The position numbers were made by a program, and so were the translations under genes. Shown in pieces: positions 16,238 through 24,648 of a stretch of DNA of 39,811 bases; the first letter of the stretch is position 1; each line of letters begins with the position of its first letter. The DNA comes from a bacterium (lineage in GTDB: Bacteria; Thermodesulfobiota; Thermodesulfobiia; Thermodesulfobiales; Thermodesulfobiaceae). The DNA lies in contig JAJXTU010000004.1 in assembly GCA_021783475.1 (NCBI GenBank), forward strand, positions 12,501 to 52,311, read 5' to 3'. The notes beneath the pieces are model-generated. The model had not been told where the DNA came from, searched no databases, and saw only the letters and a list, made by a program, of their open reading frames with translations.

Positions 16238-18104
16238 AAAATTCTTTGAAGACAAAGATAATCGGGCTTAAAGGGTATCGGTCTTCAATATCCCGTAAGA
16301 ATGCCTTCGCATCAGAATACTGATGCATATGTATGTTGTATTCTACCAGGGTAATCAAGGTTAAAATTGAATCTGGGCTGGTCTCATAAAGAAGCTTGGC
16401 ATATTTAAAAGAATTCCTGCAGTCTTCATACGAACAGGATATATTTAGCAAGCCTACTATAGGCTCTTCGTAAAACGGATGAAGCCTAAGAGACTTCAAG
16501 AAATATTCTTTAGCCTCAGGATAATTTCCTTTCAGTCTATCTGCCTCTCCCAAATAATAGTAAAGGACAGGGTCGTTTGGGAACAGGCTAAGGCCTAAGT
16601 TGGAGGTTCTCTCTACCGAATTAGCCATTTCTTCTCTTACGCTTTTATCTGACTTTGGTAAACTCTTAGCAATTGCAAGATATTTGTCATCAAGGCCAAG
16701 ATATGCATAGTAATCATAAGGGTAAAAAGATAGAGCACTCGAGCCCACCATAACCTTTTGGAAATTGTTTTTTAGTTTATAAATTCCATTATCTATGTTG
16801 TAGTACACCCCCATATATGAAAAAACAAAAAGGCATATTATTGAGATAACCAGAGGTAAAATATTTAACCTAACTTCCTTCCCTTTGAAGGGCAAGTTTG
16901 CTAGTCCAAGAGCGAGGAAGAGAAAGAACAAGAGAGATACGCTTAATACAAAAAAGTTAAAGAAGAGATAAAATAGAGTAGCACAAAGCCCAAATAGAGG
17001 TATCAGGTTTAATTTATTTTTATAAATAGAAATATAATTCCCATAAAGTGCCAGTATTATTAAGATCACAAAAGATGTGAATAGTGGCAGCCCGCCCAGA
17101 GCCAGAAATTCCAGAAATTCGTTGTGAGACACGTCCACAAAAGTCATATTAGCGACGCTCCAATGGAAAAAGCTATCTGACTTATTAAAAAACCTTGATG
17201 CAATAGGATAGTAGTTTGAAAGGCCATAACCCGTAAGAGGCCTTCTCAAGAACATCTCAGATGACGCCTCCCACATTGTAATTCTCTGGGAAAGAGATTC
17301 GTCCTTTACATGCCCAACCTGCCTACTAAAGCCCATATCATACCAATTTGGATTTATATATGGAGTAGCGAAAAATATTATCACAGAAACAAGAATGCCA
17401 GCCATTAAGAAGAGACCTATTTTCTTCGACCCTAATACCTCTCTTTTCAAAATAAATAAAAGAGCGAAAAATAAAATGAAAAAGGCAGATATATTAGCCC
17501 TTGAATAAGTCAAAAGAAGCTCGAAAAAAGATAGTACAAAAACTGTATAAAAAAACGGAGTAAATTTTCTATATATATAGATAAAACATATAGCCGAAAG
17601 GCTAATAACAGACAAAAATACTGCATAGTCATTTGGCTGGCCAAAAAAGGTGGTAAGTCTACCAGGATATCCTTCAAGGTTTAGAAAATCAAAATTGGAA
17701 TACTCAAATAACCCATATAAAAGCGGTGGTATAGAGGAGACAACAATGCTAAGAAATACCTTGAACAATTCGCTATCTTTAAACTTGTGCTGGACAATAA
17801 GCCAGGTAAAACACAAGAAGATTAGATAGAAGAGAAGTCCTGTAAGCCTTGCGCTCTGGCCAAGAATGGCATAAACCTTAGAAGGCGCCACGTATACTGA
17901 TAACAAGAGAGAAAGGGTGAAGAAAGATATAGCAAGAGCTATAACTTGAGGTATACCCCTATCATTTCTAAGAGAATATATTGAGAACAAAAAACAAAAT
18001 ATAGAGATCAACACCAATTTTAGCAAAGAAAACGACTGAGGAATGTCCCAGGAGTAGAAAATAAATATTGGATAGATTGCTATAAGGAGAACCAATAAAG
18101 CCAA
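16215..18104 (-). CDS. O-antigen ligase (Wzy/WaaL)-like membrane protein with C-terminal TPRs
   Basis: A 629-residue protein. Residues 1 to about 410 carry 11-12 hydrophobic segments and a central Wzy_C-type region, with TGYGLSNYYP followed by a large loop containing VDVSHNEFLEFLALGG; the H-N-x-x-L motif is the family hallmark. The C-terminal 180 residues contain helical repeats such as PVLYYYLGEADRLKGNYPEAKEYFLKSL (read in part), a clear TPR. Such proteins transfer or polymerise lipid-linked glycans at the outer face of the membrane, or glycosylate pilins (PglL type). The pilus genes and the GT-C-like gene nearby make pilin glycosylation possible but unproven. The start TTG 18104 is uncertain; the frame upstream is open but has no standard start. 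It follows manC by 40 bases. Confidence 0.8.
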   Translation of the reverse strand: MALLVLLIAIYPIFIFYSWDIPQSFSLLKLVLISIFCFLFSIYSLRNDRGIPQVIALAISFFTLSLLLSVYVAPSKVYAILGQSARLTGLLFYLIFLCFTWLIVQHKFKDSELFKVFLSIVVSSIPPLLYGLFEYSNFDFLNLEGYPGRLTTFFGQPNDYAVFLSVISLSAICFIYIYRKFTPFFYTVFVLSFFELLLTYSRANISAFFILFFALLFILKREVLGSKKIGLFLMAGILVSVIIFFATPYINPNWYDMGFSRQVGHVKDESLSQRITMWEASSEMFLRRPLTGYGLSNYYPIASRFFNKSDSFFHWSVANMTFVDVSHNEFLEFLALGGLPLFTSFVILIILALYGNYISIYKNKLNLIPLFGLCATLFYLFFNFFVLSVSLLFFLFLALGLANLPFKGKEVRLNILPLVISIICLFVFSYMGVYYNIDNGIYKLKNNFQKVMVGSSALSFYPYDYYAYLGLDDKYLAIAKSLPKSDKSVREEMANSVERTSNLGLSLFPNDPVLYYYLGEADRLKGNYPEAKEYFLKSLRLHPFYEEPIVGLLNISCSYEDCRNSFKYAKLLYETSPDSILTLITLVEYNIHMHQYSDAKAFLRDIEDRYPLSPIIFVFKEFFMENTSS

Positions 18105-18144
18105 AATGGGCTCTTTTAAAAACCCCCTAAATTTAGAAAGAAAG

Positions 18145-19521
18145 CTATATGTACTCGACGTCGTCTTCCTCTAAATATTCTCCCTGCCAGATTTCCAATA
18201 TCTGAGCGCTTATCTTGCCAGGATTAGATATCTTGTGAGGAGTAGATTTCGGTATCAAAACGCTCTCGCCCCTGTGATAGAATGCCTTCTTACCATCTTT
18301 TTCAACCTCTACCGCCCCAGAGAGTATCATCCAGTTCTCCGATCTGTGGTGGTGCATCTGAAGCATTATCTCCTTCTTAGGAAGCAGCAATACCTGATAG
18401 ATAAGGAAATTGTCCCCCCTGCTCACAAGGGTTTTCTGACCCCAAAATCTATAAACAGTCCTGTGAATCTGACTCTCTTCTCTGCCCTGTTCTTTGAGGG
18501 CGTCAAAAGCGTCTTTTACATACTGTGAGTGGCCCCTCTTGCATACCAATATCGCGTCATCGGCGTCGACTACTATTAAATCTTCCAGGTCCACTCCCAC
18601 CATAAGCTTGCCAGTGCTATACATAAACGAGTCTTTACAATGAAGTGCAAGCACATCGCCTGTAGTCACATTTTTGTTCTTATCCTTTTTTGCCACATCA
18701 TAAAGGGAGTCCCAGCTTCCCAGATCGCTCCATTCAAAACCAGATGGGATGACCGCACCCAATTTGGAACGCTCCATCACAGCCTTGTCCACAGGGATGG
18801 ACGGCAAAGATGAATATATTCTTTCGGTATCTGACCCAGGAGAGTTTTCGAATATGCCTTTTACCTTGTCAAAGGTCTCTATATCAAAATTTCTTACCTC
18901 AGAAAGGAATACCTCAGGCTTCCACATAAACATTCCAGAATTCCATAGATAGTTCTCATCCTGAATATAGTTATTTGCCTTTTCTATCGAGGGCTTCTCC
19001 TCAAATCTTGATATCTTAAAACCCTTAGAGCCCTCAATCCTGTCGCCCTTTAAGATGTAGCCATAGCCAGTAGAAGCAAAAGATGGTTTTATGCCAAAGG
19101 TTACTATATAGCCCTTTTCAGCTAAATTTTCGGCATCTCTTGCAGCTGAATAAAAAAGGTCTTCATTCGAGATCATATGATCTGCGGGAACGACTAATAT
19201 CGGCTCATTAACACCAATTTTTTCAAAGTACAATGTAAGATAAAGGCAGGCCGCATAGGTATTTCTTGGGTATGGCTCGAGCAAAATATTATATTTTATT
19301 TTCGAATTACCGTTATTGCTAAGCTGCCATTCTAAATCTTCTTTGTGTGCCTCAATTCCTACAATTAAAATATGGTTTTCGCACAGTGGCAAAAGCCTAT
19401 CTATGGTATTCTGCAGTAAAGACTTATCGCCCGTAAGCGATATGAGCTGTTTTGGATATCTTTCTCTGCTCAAGGGCCAAAGCCTGCTCCCTACACCTCC
19501 AGCAAGTACAGCTATCTTCAT
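18145..19521 (-). CDS. manC: Mannose-1-phosphate guanylyltransferase / mannose-6-phosphate isomerase
   Basis: A 458-residue bifunctional type II enzyme (ManC/AlgA/CpsB). The N-terminal nucleotidyltransferase has AGGVGSRLWPLSR (7-19) and YPKQ, with the FEEKP active-site segment further on. The C-terminal cupin (from about 375) has HHHRSENW and the ...GESVLIPKSTPH metal-binding motif of the isomerase. It makes GDP-mannose for surface glycans from fructose-6-phosphate through mannose-6-phosphate (a phosphomannomutase would be needed elsewhere). ATG 19521 overlaps the upstream flavoprotein stop by 4 bases. The ligase-like gene follows, fitting a polysaccharide role. Confidence 0.94.
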   Translation of the reverse strand: MKIAVLAGGVGSRLWPLSRERYPKQLISLTGDKSLLQNTIDRLLPLCENHILIVGIEAHKEDLEWQLSNNGNSKIKYNILLEPYPRNTYAACLYLTLYFEKIGVNEPILVVPADHMISNEDLFYSAARDAENLAEKGYIVTFGIKPSFASTGYGYILKGDRIEGSKGFKISRFEEKPSIEKANNYIQDENYLWNSGMFMWKPEVFLSEVRNFDIETFDKVKGIFENSPGSDTERIYSSLPSIPVDKAVMERSKLGAVIPSGFEWSDLGSWDSLYDVAKKDKNKNVTTGDVLALHCKDSFMYSTGKLMVGVDLEDLIVVDADDAILVCKRGHSQYVKDAFDALKEQGREESQIHRTVYRFWGQKTLVSRGDNFLIYQVLLLPKKEIMLQMHHHRSENWMILSGAVEVEKDGKKAFYHRGESVLIPKSTPHKISNPGKISAQILEIWQGEYLEEDDVEYI

Positions 19522-20087
19522 TTTTCACTCTCCTCAGAGAAGAAATCCATTACACTATCAATATCGTTTTCAAGATTATATTTAGAAAAATCTTTATTGT
19601 TTTCAATATTCATATAAAACAAGGACTTAACTTCAGGCACCTCTATGACGTTCAAGAGCCATCTGACAGAAAGAGCAGCGCACTCATATCCCTTGGCAAA
19701 CGATGTGCCACCTATCAGCACGATTAGAGCCTTCCTACCATTATTATCAATCTTTTTGCCCAGAATATTTTTTCTTGCCCAGAAAGGTTGACATCTATCT
19801 ATCGCAGATTTTAAAGTAGAAGTAACTCCACCAAAGAATACTGGGGAGAAAAACAAAAAATACTTACAAGCCTCAATCTCCTCATAAATCTGGTACATAT
19901 CGTCTCTAATTATGCAGTTACCTGTCAAAGAACACTTTTCACATCCCCTACAGGGGGAAATATTCATCTCTCTGAGATCGAACCTGATAACATTATCCAA
20001 AAATGTCACAAATCTATCTATCAGAAAATCAGTATTTCCCCCTGCATTAGGGCTTCCATTGATAACCAAAAACTTTTCCTTAGTCAA
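19518..20087 (-). CDS. NAD(P)H-dependent FMN oxidoreductase / iron-sulfur flavoprotein-like
   Basis: A 189-residue flavodoxin-fold protein. The FMN phosphate loop is GSPNAGGNTDFL (11-22), and four cysteines lie close together (C46, C49, C52, C58 in SPCRGCEKCSLTGNC), the compact motif of the iron-sulfur flavoprotein (Isf) group; SPVFFGG is the second FMN loop. Such proteins transfer electrons between ferredoxin and small acceptors in anaerobes. The motif could bind a 4Fe-4S cluster, but some relatives with similar Cys spacing do not. The start TTG 20087 overlaps the NlpC gene by 8 bases, and the end overlaps manC by 4, so it lies inside the envelope operon. Confidence 0.85.
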   Translation of the reverse strand: MTKEKFLVINGSPNAGGNTDFLIDRFVTFLDNVIRFDLREMNISPCRGCEKCSLTGNCIIRDDMYQIYEEIEACKYFLFFSPVFFGGVTSTLKSAIDRCQPFWARKNILGKKIDNNGRKALIVLIGGTSFAKGYECAALSVRWLLNVIEVPEVKSLFYMNIENNKDFSKYNLENDIDSVMDFFSEESEK

Positions 20088-20538
20088 TATAACTTCTTGC
20101 CCCTAAATACCTCTCGGCATAGTATGATTCGTTCAAAGAATCAACCATTATCCCACCATGATAAGCTGCGTGAATAAAGCGGTTGTCACCGATATAGATG
20201 CCCACATGACTGGGACCGCTTTCATAAGTTTGGAAAAAAACCAGATCACCTGGCTTAAGGTCTGATGTAGAAATCTTATCCCCATCATAATACTGTGAGT
20301 CTGCATCTCTTGGAATGCTGATACCATTGATCCTAAAAACATATTGCACGAAACCAGAACAGTCGAAACCGGAAGGAGTTGTTCCTCCCCACCTGTAAGA
20401 TACCCCCTTGAGATGCAAAGCAGTTCTAATTATCTCCTGTCTCAAATCTTGATTGTTTGCATACGCGCTCGACGCAAACAGAACAGAAGAAAAAGCAAAA
20501 ACAGTCAACAACAAAAAACAAAATAATTTACCCTTCAA
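20080..20538 (-). CDS. Secreted NlpC/P60 peptidoglycan endopeptidase
   Basis: A 152-residue cell-wall hydrolase. Residues 1-27 form a classical signal peptide ending SAYA|NNQ. The NlpC/P60 domain has the catalytic C60 in FDCSGFVQYVF, H111 in SHVGIYIG and H123 in FIHAAY. It cuts gamma-D-glutamyl-diamino acid bonds in peptidoglycan stem peptides. An upstream GTG (20571) is also in frame, but TTG 20538 sits 9 bases after AGGAGG and starts exactly at the signal peptide, so it is preferred; the nearby ATG is out of frame. A terminator-like hairpin in the leader suggests regulated expression. It overlaps the flavoprotein gene by 8 bases. Confidence 0.92.
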   Translation of the reverse strand: MKGKLFCFLLLTVFAFSSVLFASSAYANNQDLRQEIIRTALHLKGVSYRWGGTTPSGFDCSGFVQYVFRINGISIPRDADSQYYDGDKISTSDLKPGDLVFFQTYESGPSHVGIYIGDNRFIHAAYHGGIMVDSLNESYYAERYLGARSYID

Positions 20539-20563
20539 ACATTCTTTCCTCCTTTCTTGGTCT

Positions 20564-20596
20564 AAAAACACACAGGCAAAGGAGTCCCTGCCCTGT
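20564..20596 (-). terminator. Intrinsic terminator or attenuator before the NlpC gene
   Basis: On the minus strand 20596-20572 folds into a stem of 5 + 5 pairs with one bulged G (ACAGG pairs with CCTGT, then an inner CAGGG/CCTTTG helix with two G-U pairs), followed by GTG and five T. It lies after the 36-residue-repeat gene and before the NlpC start. The upstream CCCCTGT at 20636-20630 could pair with the same ACAGGG and prevent the hairpin. The leader is much more GC-rich than its surroundings. Confidence 0.5.
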
Positions 20597-20636
20597 CCCC
20601 TTATTCTTTGTCCAGAATCGCCTAATCTAACAGGGG

Positions 20637-21431
20637 TTAAAAGTTGTTTGCAAAATTAAATGCATTTTCTGCATCAGATTTCGCGCCAATTGACTTAAAG
20701 CCGTCTCCCGCTTTGACCAGATCTTCTCTGTTGCCCTCGCTAAGTGCTACAGAAAATGCATAGTTGTAGGCAGTCCAGGCGTCAGCCTTAGAACCCACAC
20801 TCCTAAAACCATCTCCTGATTTGATTGCACCAGACGCAGATCTAAATTTCATAGCCAGTCCAAATGCATAATTGTAGGCATTCCAGGAGTTTTCTTTGTC
20901 ACCCAAAGACTTAAAGCCGTCTCCCGCCAATATACACCCATCTAATGACTTTTGCATCTTCGCAAAAGCAAATGCAATAGTATAAGCCTTCTTCGCATCA
21001 GAATCATTGCCCAACTTTCTAAAACCGTCTCCAACTGTAACAAGGGCCTGAATGTTCCTCTGAGAAATAGCAAGACCCAGGGCATAAGAATATGCGTTCC
21101 ATGCATCCTCGGTGTCTCCTGCATTCAAAAAACTGTCAGCAGCAGATAGAGTCTTGTCGATATTTCTCTGGATCATCGCAGCACCGAAGGATGTCGCAAG
21201 ATCAGATGTAGAAGTCTGACCAGAAGAGAGGTCGGTAGAAGATGCGCTGTTAGATCCAGAAGCTGATGGCATCACATTGGAATTAACACCTTGTGCATTG
21301 CTTTGCTGTGAAAATGCGCTGTTAGATAAAAAAGGGTTCTTTGCACTATCAACGCTTTTTGCACCGGCAGAAACTGGAAAAAAGAATAAAAGGACAGTTA
21401 AAAACGCTGCCATTTTGGTGCAACCTTTCAT
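20637..21431 (-). CDS. Secreted protein with exact 36-residue GDGF helical repeats
   Basis: A 264-residue exported protein. Residues 1-24 are a signal peptide (ending VSAGA), followed by a low-complexity Ser/Asn/Gln-rich linker to about residue 78. From residue 98 to the end come tandem repeats of exactly 36 residues (starts at 98, 134, 170, 206, 242) with the consensus GDGF-KS-GxKxDA-xAYNYAFxLA. The A-x-x-A-Y-x-x-A-F pattern is TPR-like, but the period is 36, not 34, and GDGF is distinctive. The last repeat stops after 23 residues. It is first in the operon with NlpC, the flavoprotein and manC, so an envelope or secretion role is likely; no function is known to me. ATG 21431 follows AAGGGGGT. 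Confidence 0.78.
   Translation of the reverse strand: MKGCTKMAAFLTVLLFFFPVSAGAKSVDSAKNPFLSNSAFSQQSNAQGVNSNVMPSASGSNSASSTDLSSGQTSTSDLATSFGAAMIQRNIDKTLSAADSFLNAGDTEDAWNAYSYALGLAISQRNIQALVTVGDGFRKLGNDSDAKKAYTIAFAFAKMQKSLDGCILAGDGFKSLGDKENSWNAYNYAFGLAMKFRSASGAIKSGDGFRSVGSKADAWTAYNYAFSVALSEGNREDLVKAGDGFKSIGAKSDAENAFNFANNF
20640..21140 (-). repeat. 36-residue (108-base) protein repeat array
   Basis: Four full and one partial copies of a 36-codon unit in the gene at 20637-21431. The residue starts (98, 134, 170, 206, 242) are exactly 36 apart. The first copy has ADSF instead of GDGF and so is the most diverged; the middle copies share GDGF(K/R)S(L/V)G and AYNYAF. A half-copy from residue 79 to 97 precedes the array. 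Confidence 0.85.
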
Positions 21432-21532
21432 TCAACTACCCCCTTTCAAGCGGGCAAATAAATTTTCAAAATAATTTAGGATAGTATAACATATTTTTTA
21501 AAAATACAATACATTTTGAAAGGAGAATTAAA

Positions 21533-21964
21533 TTGACAAATAATCTAATAGATGAACTCTATATTTTGTCCCTTTCTTCCTACAATGCTGGAGAATTGCC
21601 TGTGGGCTCAATAATCTACAAAGAAGGAGATATCTTATCAGCGTCAGAAAATCTGTGTGAAAGAAAAAGATCCCCCATCGAGCACGCCGAGATATCAGCG
21701 ATAAAAATCGCACTCGAAACTTACAATAGATGGCAGTTGCAAGGTTCTACTATATATTGTTCTCTTGAACCTTGCTTGATGTGCGCTGGCGCAATAATAG
21801 AATGCAAGATAAAAAACGTAATATTTTGTGTAGAGTCCAAAAAACCCACAAGGGAGATACTGGAATCAAACGGAGTTTTTTGTAGGCAGATATGTGACAC
21901 AAGGTTCAATCATCTTTTAGAGAGATTTTTTAAAAATATAAGAAATAGAAATAGCGCTATATAG
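21533..21964 (+). CDS. tadA: tRNA-specific adenosine deaminase (TadA-like nucleoside deaminase)
   Basis: A 143-residue cytidine-deaminase-fold enzyme. The zinc and proton-transfer motifs are H51-A-E53 and P80-C81-x-x-C84, with N40 in the substrate loop; the length matches TadA. TadA converts the wobble adenosine of tRNA-Arg(ACG) to inosine. The start is TTG 21533, with AGGAG 7 bases before it. The gene lies 102 bases upstream of the tRNA-Lys gene and is divergent from the repeat-protein gene. Guanine deaminases share the motif, so a different nucleoside substrate is a minor alternative. Confidence 0.88.
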   Translation: MTNNLIDELYILSLSSYNAGELPVGSIIYKEGDILSASENLCERKRSPIEHAEISAIKIALETYNRWQLQGSTIYCSLEPCLMCAGAIIECKIKNVIFCVESKKPTREILESNGVFCRQICDTRFNHLLERFFKNIRNRNSAI

Positions 21965-22026
21965 TATCAAGAGTCAGATATCCTCAGCGAAGATTGAAGT
22001 TCATTAAACAAAAAGTAGCGTAAATA

Positions 22027-22055
22027 TTGACATAAAATTATAAAAAGTTTAGAAT
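22027..22055 (+). promoter_or_regulatory. Promoter of tRNA-Lys
   Basis: TTGACA (22027-22032) and TAGAAT (22050-22055) are 17 bases apart. The predicted start falls about 4-6 bases before the mature tRNA at 22066, as is common for tRNA genes. Confidence 0.82.
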
Positions 22056-22065
22056 TACAACTTGT

Positions 22066-22142
<77 letters not shown>

Positions 22143-22224
22143 TTTTGTTTTTAAGTAATTGTGCAATGAAACCTTTTGCTTAGCGATTATGAGACAAAAT
22201 GAAAAAGCGCTATATAGAAGTTTA

Positions 22225-22950
22225 TCAGATTATTACATCTTTTGCAGAAAACACAGGCCCATCCTTGCAAACCCTTGCATATCCGCTGACACTCTTTACT
22301 ACACAACCCATACAAGCTCCTGCACCGCAGGCAAAAACAGACTCTAAACTTATCTGTGCGTTTTTGTGTCTCCTTTGGATTGCCTTCAACATTGGCACAG
22401 GTCCGCAAGCAAAAACGCCGTCATATTCTTTTTTCAATACAAAGTCAGCTACATTACCCTTTTCTCTATAAGATCCGTCATCAGTATAAACGAAAACTTC
22501 TCCGAGCTCAGCAAACGAATCTTCGTATATAACCCTATCTTTATTTCTAAACCCAAGTATTACGTCGATCTCTACACCATTTTTTTTGAGGTTCTTCGCC
22601 AGATAAAACATTGGCGCAATACCTGTACCACCCGCATACAGAAGAGCTTTTTTGACGTTGTCAAATTGAAATCCATTGCCCAGAGGTCCTCTGACCTTCA
22701 AGATATCTCCTGCCGTGGATCTGCTTAAAGTCTTTGTCCCATTGCCCTTTATCTCGATCAAAAATCTAAGAATATTTTTATCAGCATCAAAAACGCTAAA
22801 TGGCCTCATAAAAAATGGATCATTAAGATCGTTTATCTTCAACATAAAAAACTGCCCGGGAATTGGATTCAAATTAACTTTGGCGTCTAAATCAATTAAA
22901 AAATGGAAATTACCAACTCTTTTTACGCTTACAACTGTCGTATCAATCAT
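22225..22950 (-). CDS. pyrK: Dihydroorotate dehydrogenase electron-transfer subunit (PyrK family)
   Basis: A 241-residue ferredoxin-reductase-type flavoprotein. FAD binding is shown by RPFSV (49-53), the nucleotide loop is AGGTGIAP (106-113), and the family's ACGPVPM lies at 181-187. A [2Fe-2S] cluster site with C208, C213, C216 and C228 has the PyrK spacing. PyrK carries electrons between NAD+ and the PyrB-type dihydroorotate dehydrogenase. No pyrD lies next to it, so it may serve PyrD encoded elsewhere or act as a different NAD(P)H-linked electron-transfer module. It is last in the suf-panC-csaB-wecG operon, 5 bases after wecG. Confidence 0.85.
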   Translation of the reverse strand: MIDTTVVSVKRVGNFHFLIDLDAKVNLNPIPGQFFMLKINDLNDPFFMRPFSVFDADKNILRFLIEIKGNGTKTLSRSTAGDILKVRGPLGNGFQFDNVKKALLYAGGTGIAPMFYLAKNLKKNGVEIDVILGFRNKDRVIYEDSFAELGEVFVYTDDGSYREKGNVADFVLKKEYDGVFACGPVPMLKAIQRRHKNAQISLESVFACGAGACMGCVVKSVSGYARVCKDGPVFSAKDVII

Positions 22951-22955
22951 TTTCC

Positions 22956-23675
22956 CTATCTCCCAAAATTTTTTATCTTCCAGAAAAATGCAAGTAGGGC
23001 AAACTTTGGCAGCACCAACATTCTCCTTGCCCTCTTTGGTTCGCTAATCAGTCTGTAGAACCACTCAAGGCCCAAGCTTCTAAAGATCTTTGGCGCCCTT
23101 TTCTTTTTGCCCGACAATACGTCAAAAGATCCACCAACTCCCATACCGATTATATTACTCTTAACTTTGATAAGTTCATTTAAAAAGAGCTCTTGCTTTG
23201 GGAAACCCATAGCAGCCATCACAAATGACGCACCAGAATTAACTATTCTATCTACAGAAGGCCTAAAATCATCAAAATAGCCGTTTTCATAACCGACCAC
23301 TTTAATGCCAATTTTTAAGAATTTATCGTTTAGAGACCCTACCACATCGTCACTTGAGCCTATCAGATAAACCCCTTTGTTGTATTTTTTGCATATATCC
23401 AAAAAATGCGGTATAAGATCAATCCCACACATTCTATTTGTATTTAGATATAAGGCAATGCCAATTCCATCTGGCACTACCAGATCTGCCCCGTTAAAAG
23501 TTTCAAGAGCAATCTTTGAGCTGGCATCTTTTTTCATAGAGTACATAACCATTTCAGGGTTAAGGGTTACAATCCTAAAACCCATATTATTAGCCAGCCT
23601 TTCTTCGAAGGATGATAGTATGTCCTCAAGCCCTACTATATCAACAGGTACAAGATCGAATATAAGTTTTCTCAT
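22956..23675 (-). CDS. WecG/TagA/CpsF family glycosyltransferase (GT26)
   Basis: A 239-residue GT26 enzyme. Conserved motifs are NPEMV (39-43), PDGIG (68-72, with D69 in the position of the TagA catalytic Asp), GFPKQE (157-162) and the C-terminal GVGGSFDVLSGKKKRAP (179-195). Members transfer a UDP-linked sugar (ManNAc or ManNAcA) to a lipid-linked GlcNAc to start wall teichoic acid, enterobacterial common antigen or secondary wall polymers. The sugar here is unknown. ATG 23675 lies 12 bases after the csaB stop; no clear ribosome site is seen. Its pairing with csaB points to synthesis of a wall-linked polymer that is pyruvylated. Confidence 0.93.
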   Translation of the reverse strand: MRKLIFDLVPVDIVGLEDILSSFEERLANNMGFRIVTLNPEMVMYSMKKDASSKIALETFNGADLVVPDGIGIALYLNTNRMCGIDLIPHFLDICKKYNKGVYLIGSSDDVVGSLNDKFLKIGIKVVGYENGYFDDFRPSVDRIVNSGASFVMAAMGFPKQELFLNELIKVKSNIIGMGVGGSFDVLSGKKKRAPKIFRSLGLEWFYRLISEPKRARRMLVLPKFALLAFFWKIKNFGR

Positions 23676-23687
23676 CGAATTGCGCGT

Positions 23688-24647
23688 TTAAATATAATCA
23701 AAATTTTTATATGCCAATTTTTCAAGTTCTCTTAACTTTTTAGAAATTTGTTTTTCTGTTATGCTCTTTCTATCGTACATCTCTGAGAGATCTTTAAGAG
23801 TCAGAGTTTTATAGCAATATTCTTCTAAGCCTATCTGACGCATAAAGCCCCTAACCTTTGGATCATAATCAATAGAGACAAAAGGGGTCAATGACTTAGC
23901 GCAAAATACTGCGCCGTGAAACCTGGTAGCTACAAACATCTCACACTGGGCGACCGACCTAAATGTTGTTAAAAAGTCTCCATATAAAATTTCATCAAAA
24001 TTTATCCCACAACTCTTTAGATATCTTTCATCTTCCTTGTCGAATGCTACGCCTCTTATCGCAAAGCCATCGCCCTTCAATCTCTCAGAAAACAACTTCA
24101 AATCTTGAACTGACTGAAAAGATTCTTTGCAAGATCTAAGGTTGATACCGAAAATTTTTTCTTTCTTAGGAAGCAAGAAATCTATTGTAAAAGTTATATC
24201 AGCAACCTCTTTGAGAATATCACCCTTCAATCTCAGTCTTTTTGCCAAAGAAAGAGAGAGAGAATCCCTCAGAGCCAATACGTCAACTCTATTTAAAAAT
24301 CTAACAAAGAATTTTGATTTTTCAAGATTAATCGGGCCTAGCGATTGAGATAGCATTAAAGTCTTCTTCCCAAATAGGCTGGCAATAAAAATTATGCCCG
24401 TGTAAAAAACTAAACTGGAAAAGCTAGTTCTATCTTGGATAATTCCTCCGCCCGGAAAGACTACTCTATCAGCCAACAGGATATTTTTAATCACATCAAA
24501 TAATTTGCTTTTCTCAACGTGATTGGGCGCTGATTTTTTAGAATTCCACAGAATCTTTACTTCATTTTTATTCTTTAAAAGATATGCCTGCAGGATCGCA
24601 TCATCTCCCACATTGCCAGCACCGAAATATCCTACTAAAAAGTCCAA
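23688..24647 (-). CDS. csaB: Polysaccharide pyruvyltransferase CsaB
   Basis: A 319-residue member of the CsaB/polysaccharide pyruvyltransferase family. It has GNVGDDAIL near residues 11-19, GGGIIQD, a central SQSLGP segment and a conserved RFHGAVFC with the catalytic His. CsaB adds pyruvate ketals to secondary wall polymer sugars, which then anchor S-layer proteins carrying SLH domains. The organism may therefore have an S-layer or SLH proteins; none are in this window. The start is TTG 24647, one base after the panC stop. The wecG/tagA-type gene follows directly. Confidence 0.92.
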   Translation of the reverse strand: MDFLVGYFGAGNVGDDAILQAYLLKNKNEVKILWNSKKSAPNHVEKSKLFDVIKNILLADRVVFPGGGIIQDRTSFSSLVFYTGIIFIASLFGKKTLMLSQSLGPINLEKSKFFVRFLNRVDVLALRDSLSLSLAKRLRLKGDILKEVADITFTIDFLLPKKEKIFGINLRSCKESFQSVQDLKLFSERLKGDGFAIRGVAFDKEDERYLKSCGINFDEILYGDFLTTFRSVAQCEMFVATRFHGAVFCAKSLTPFVSIDYDPKVRGFMRQIGLEEYCYKTLTLKDLSEMYDRKSITEKQISKKLRELEKLAYKNFDYI

Positions 24648-24648
24648 C

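Noticed and set aside
20539-20571. GTG start of the NlpC gene giving an 11-residue longer N-terminus
   Set aside because: The extension would precede the signal peptide and lie upstream of the AGGAGG site; TTG 20538 fits better.
20538-20636. c-di-AMP (ydaO) riboswitch before the NlpC gene
   Set aside because: Such switches often precede cell-wall hydrolases, but the leader is too short and lacks the conserved ydaO motifs.
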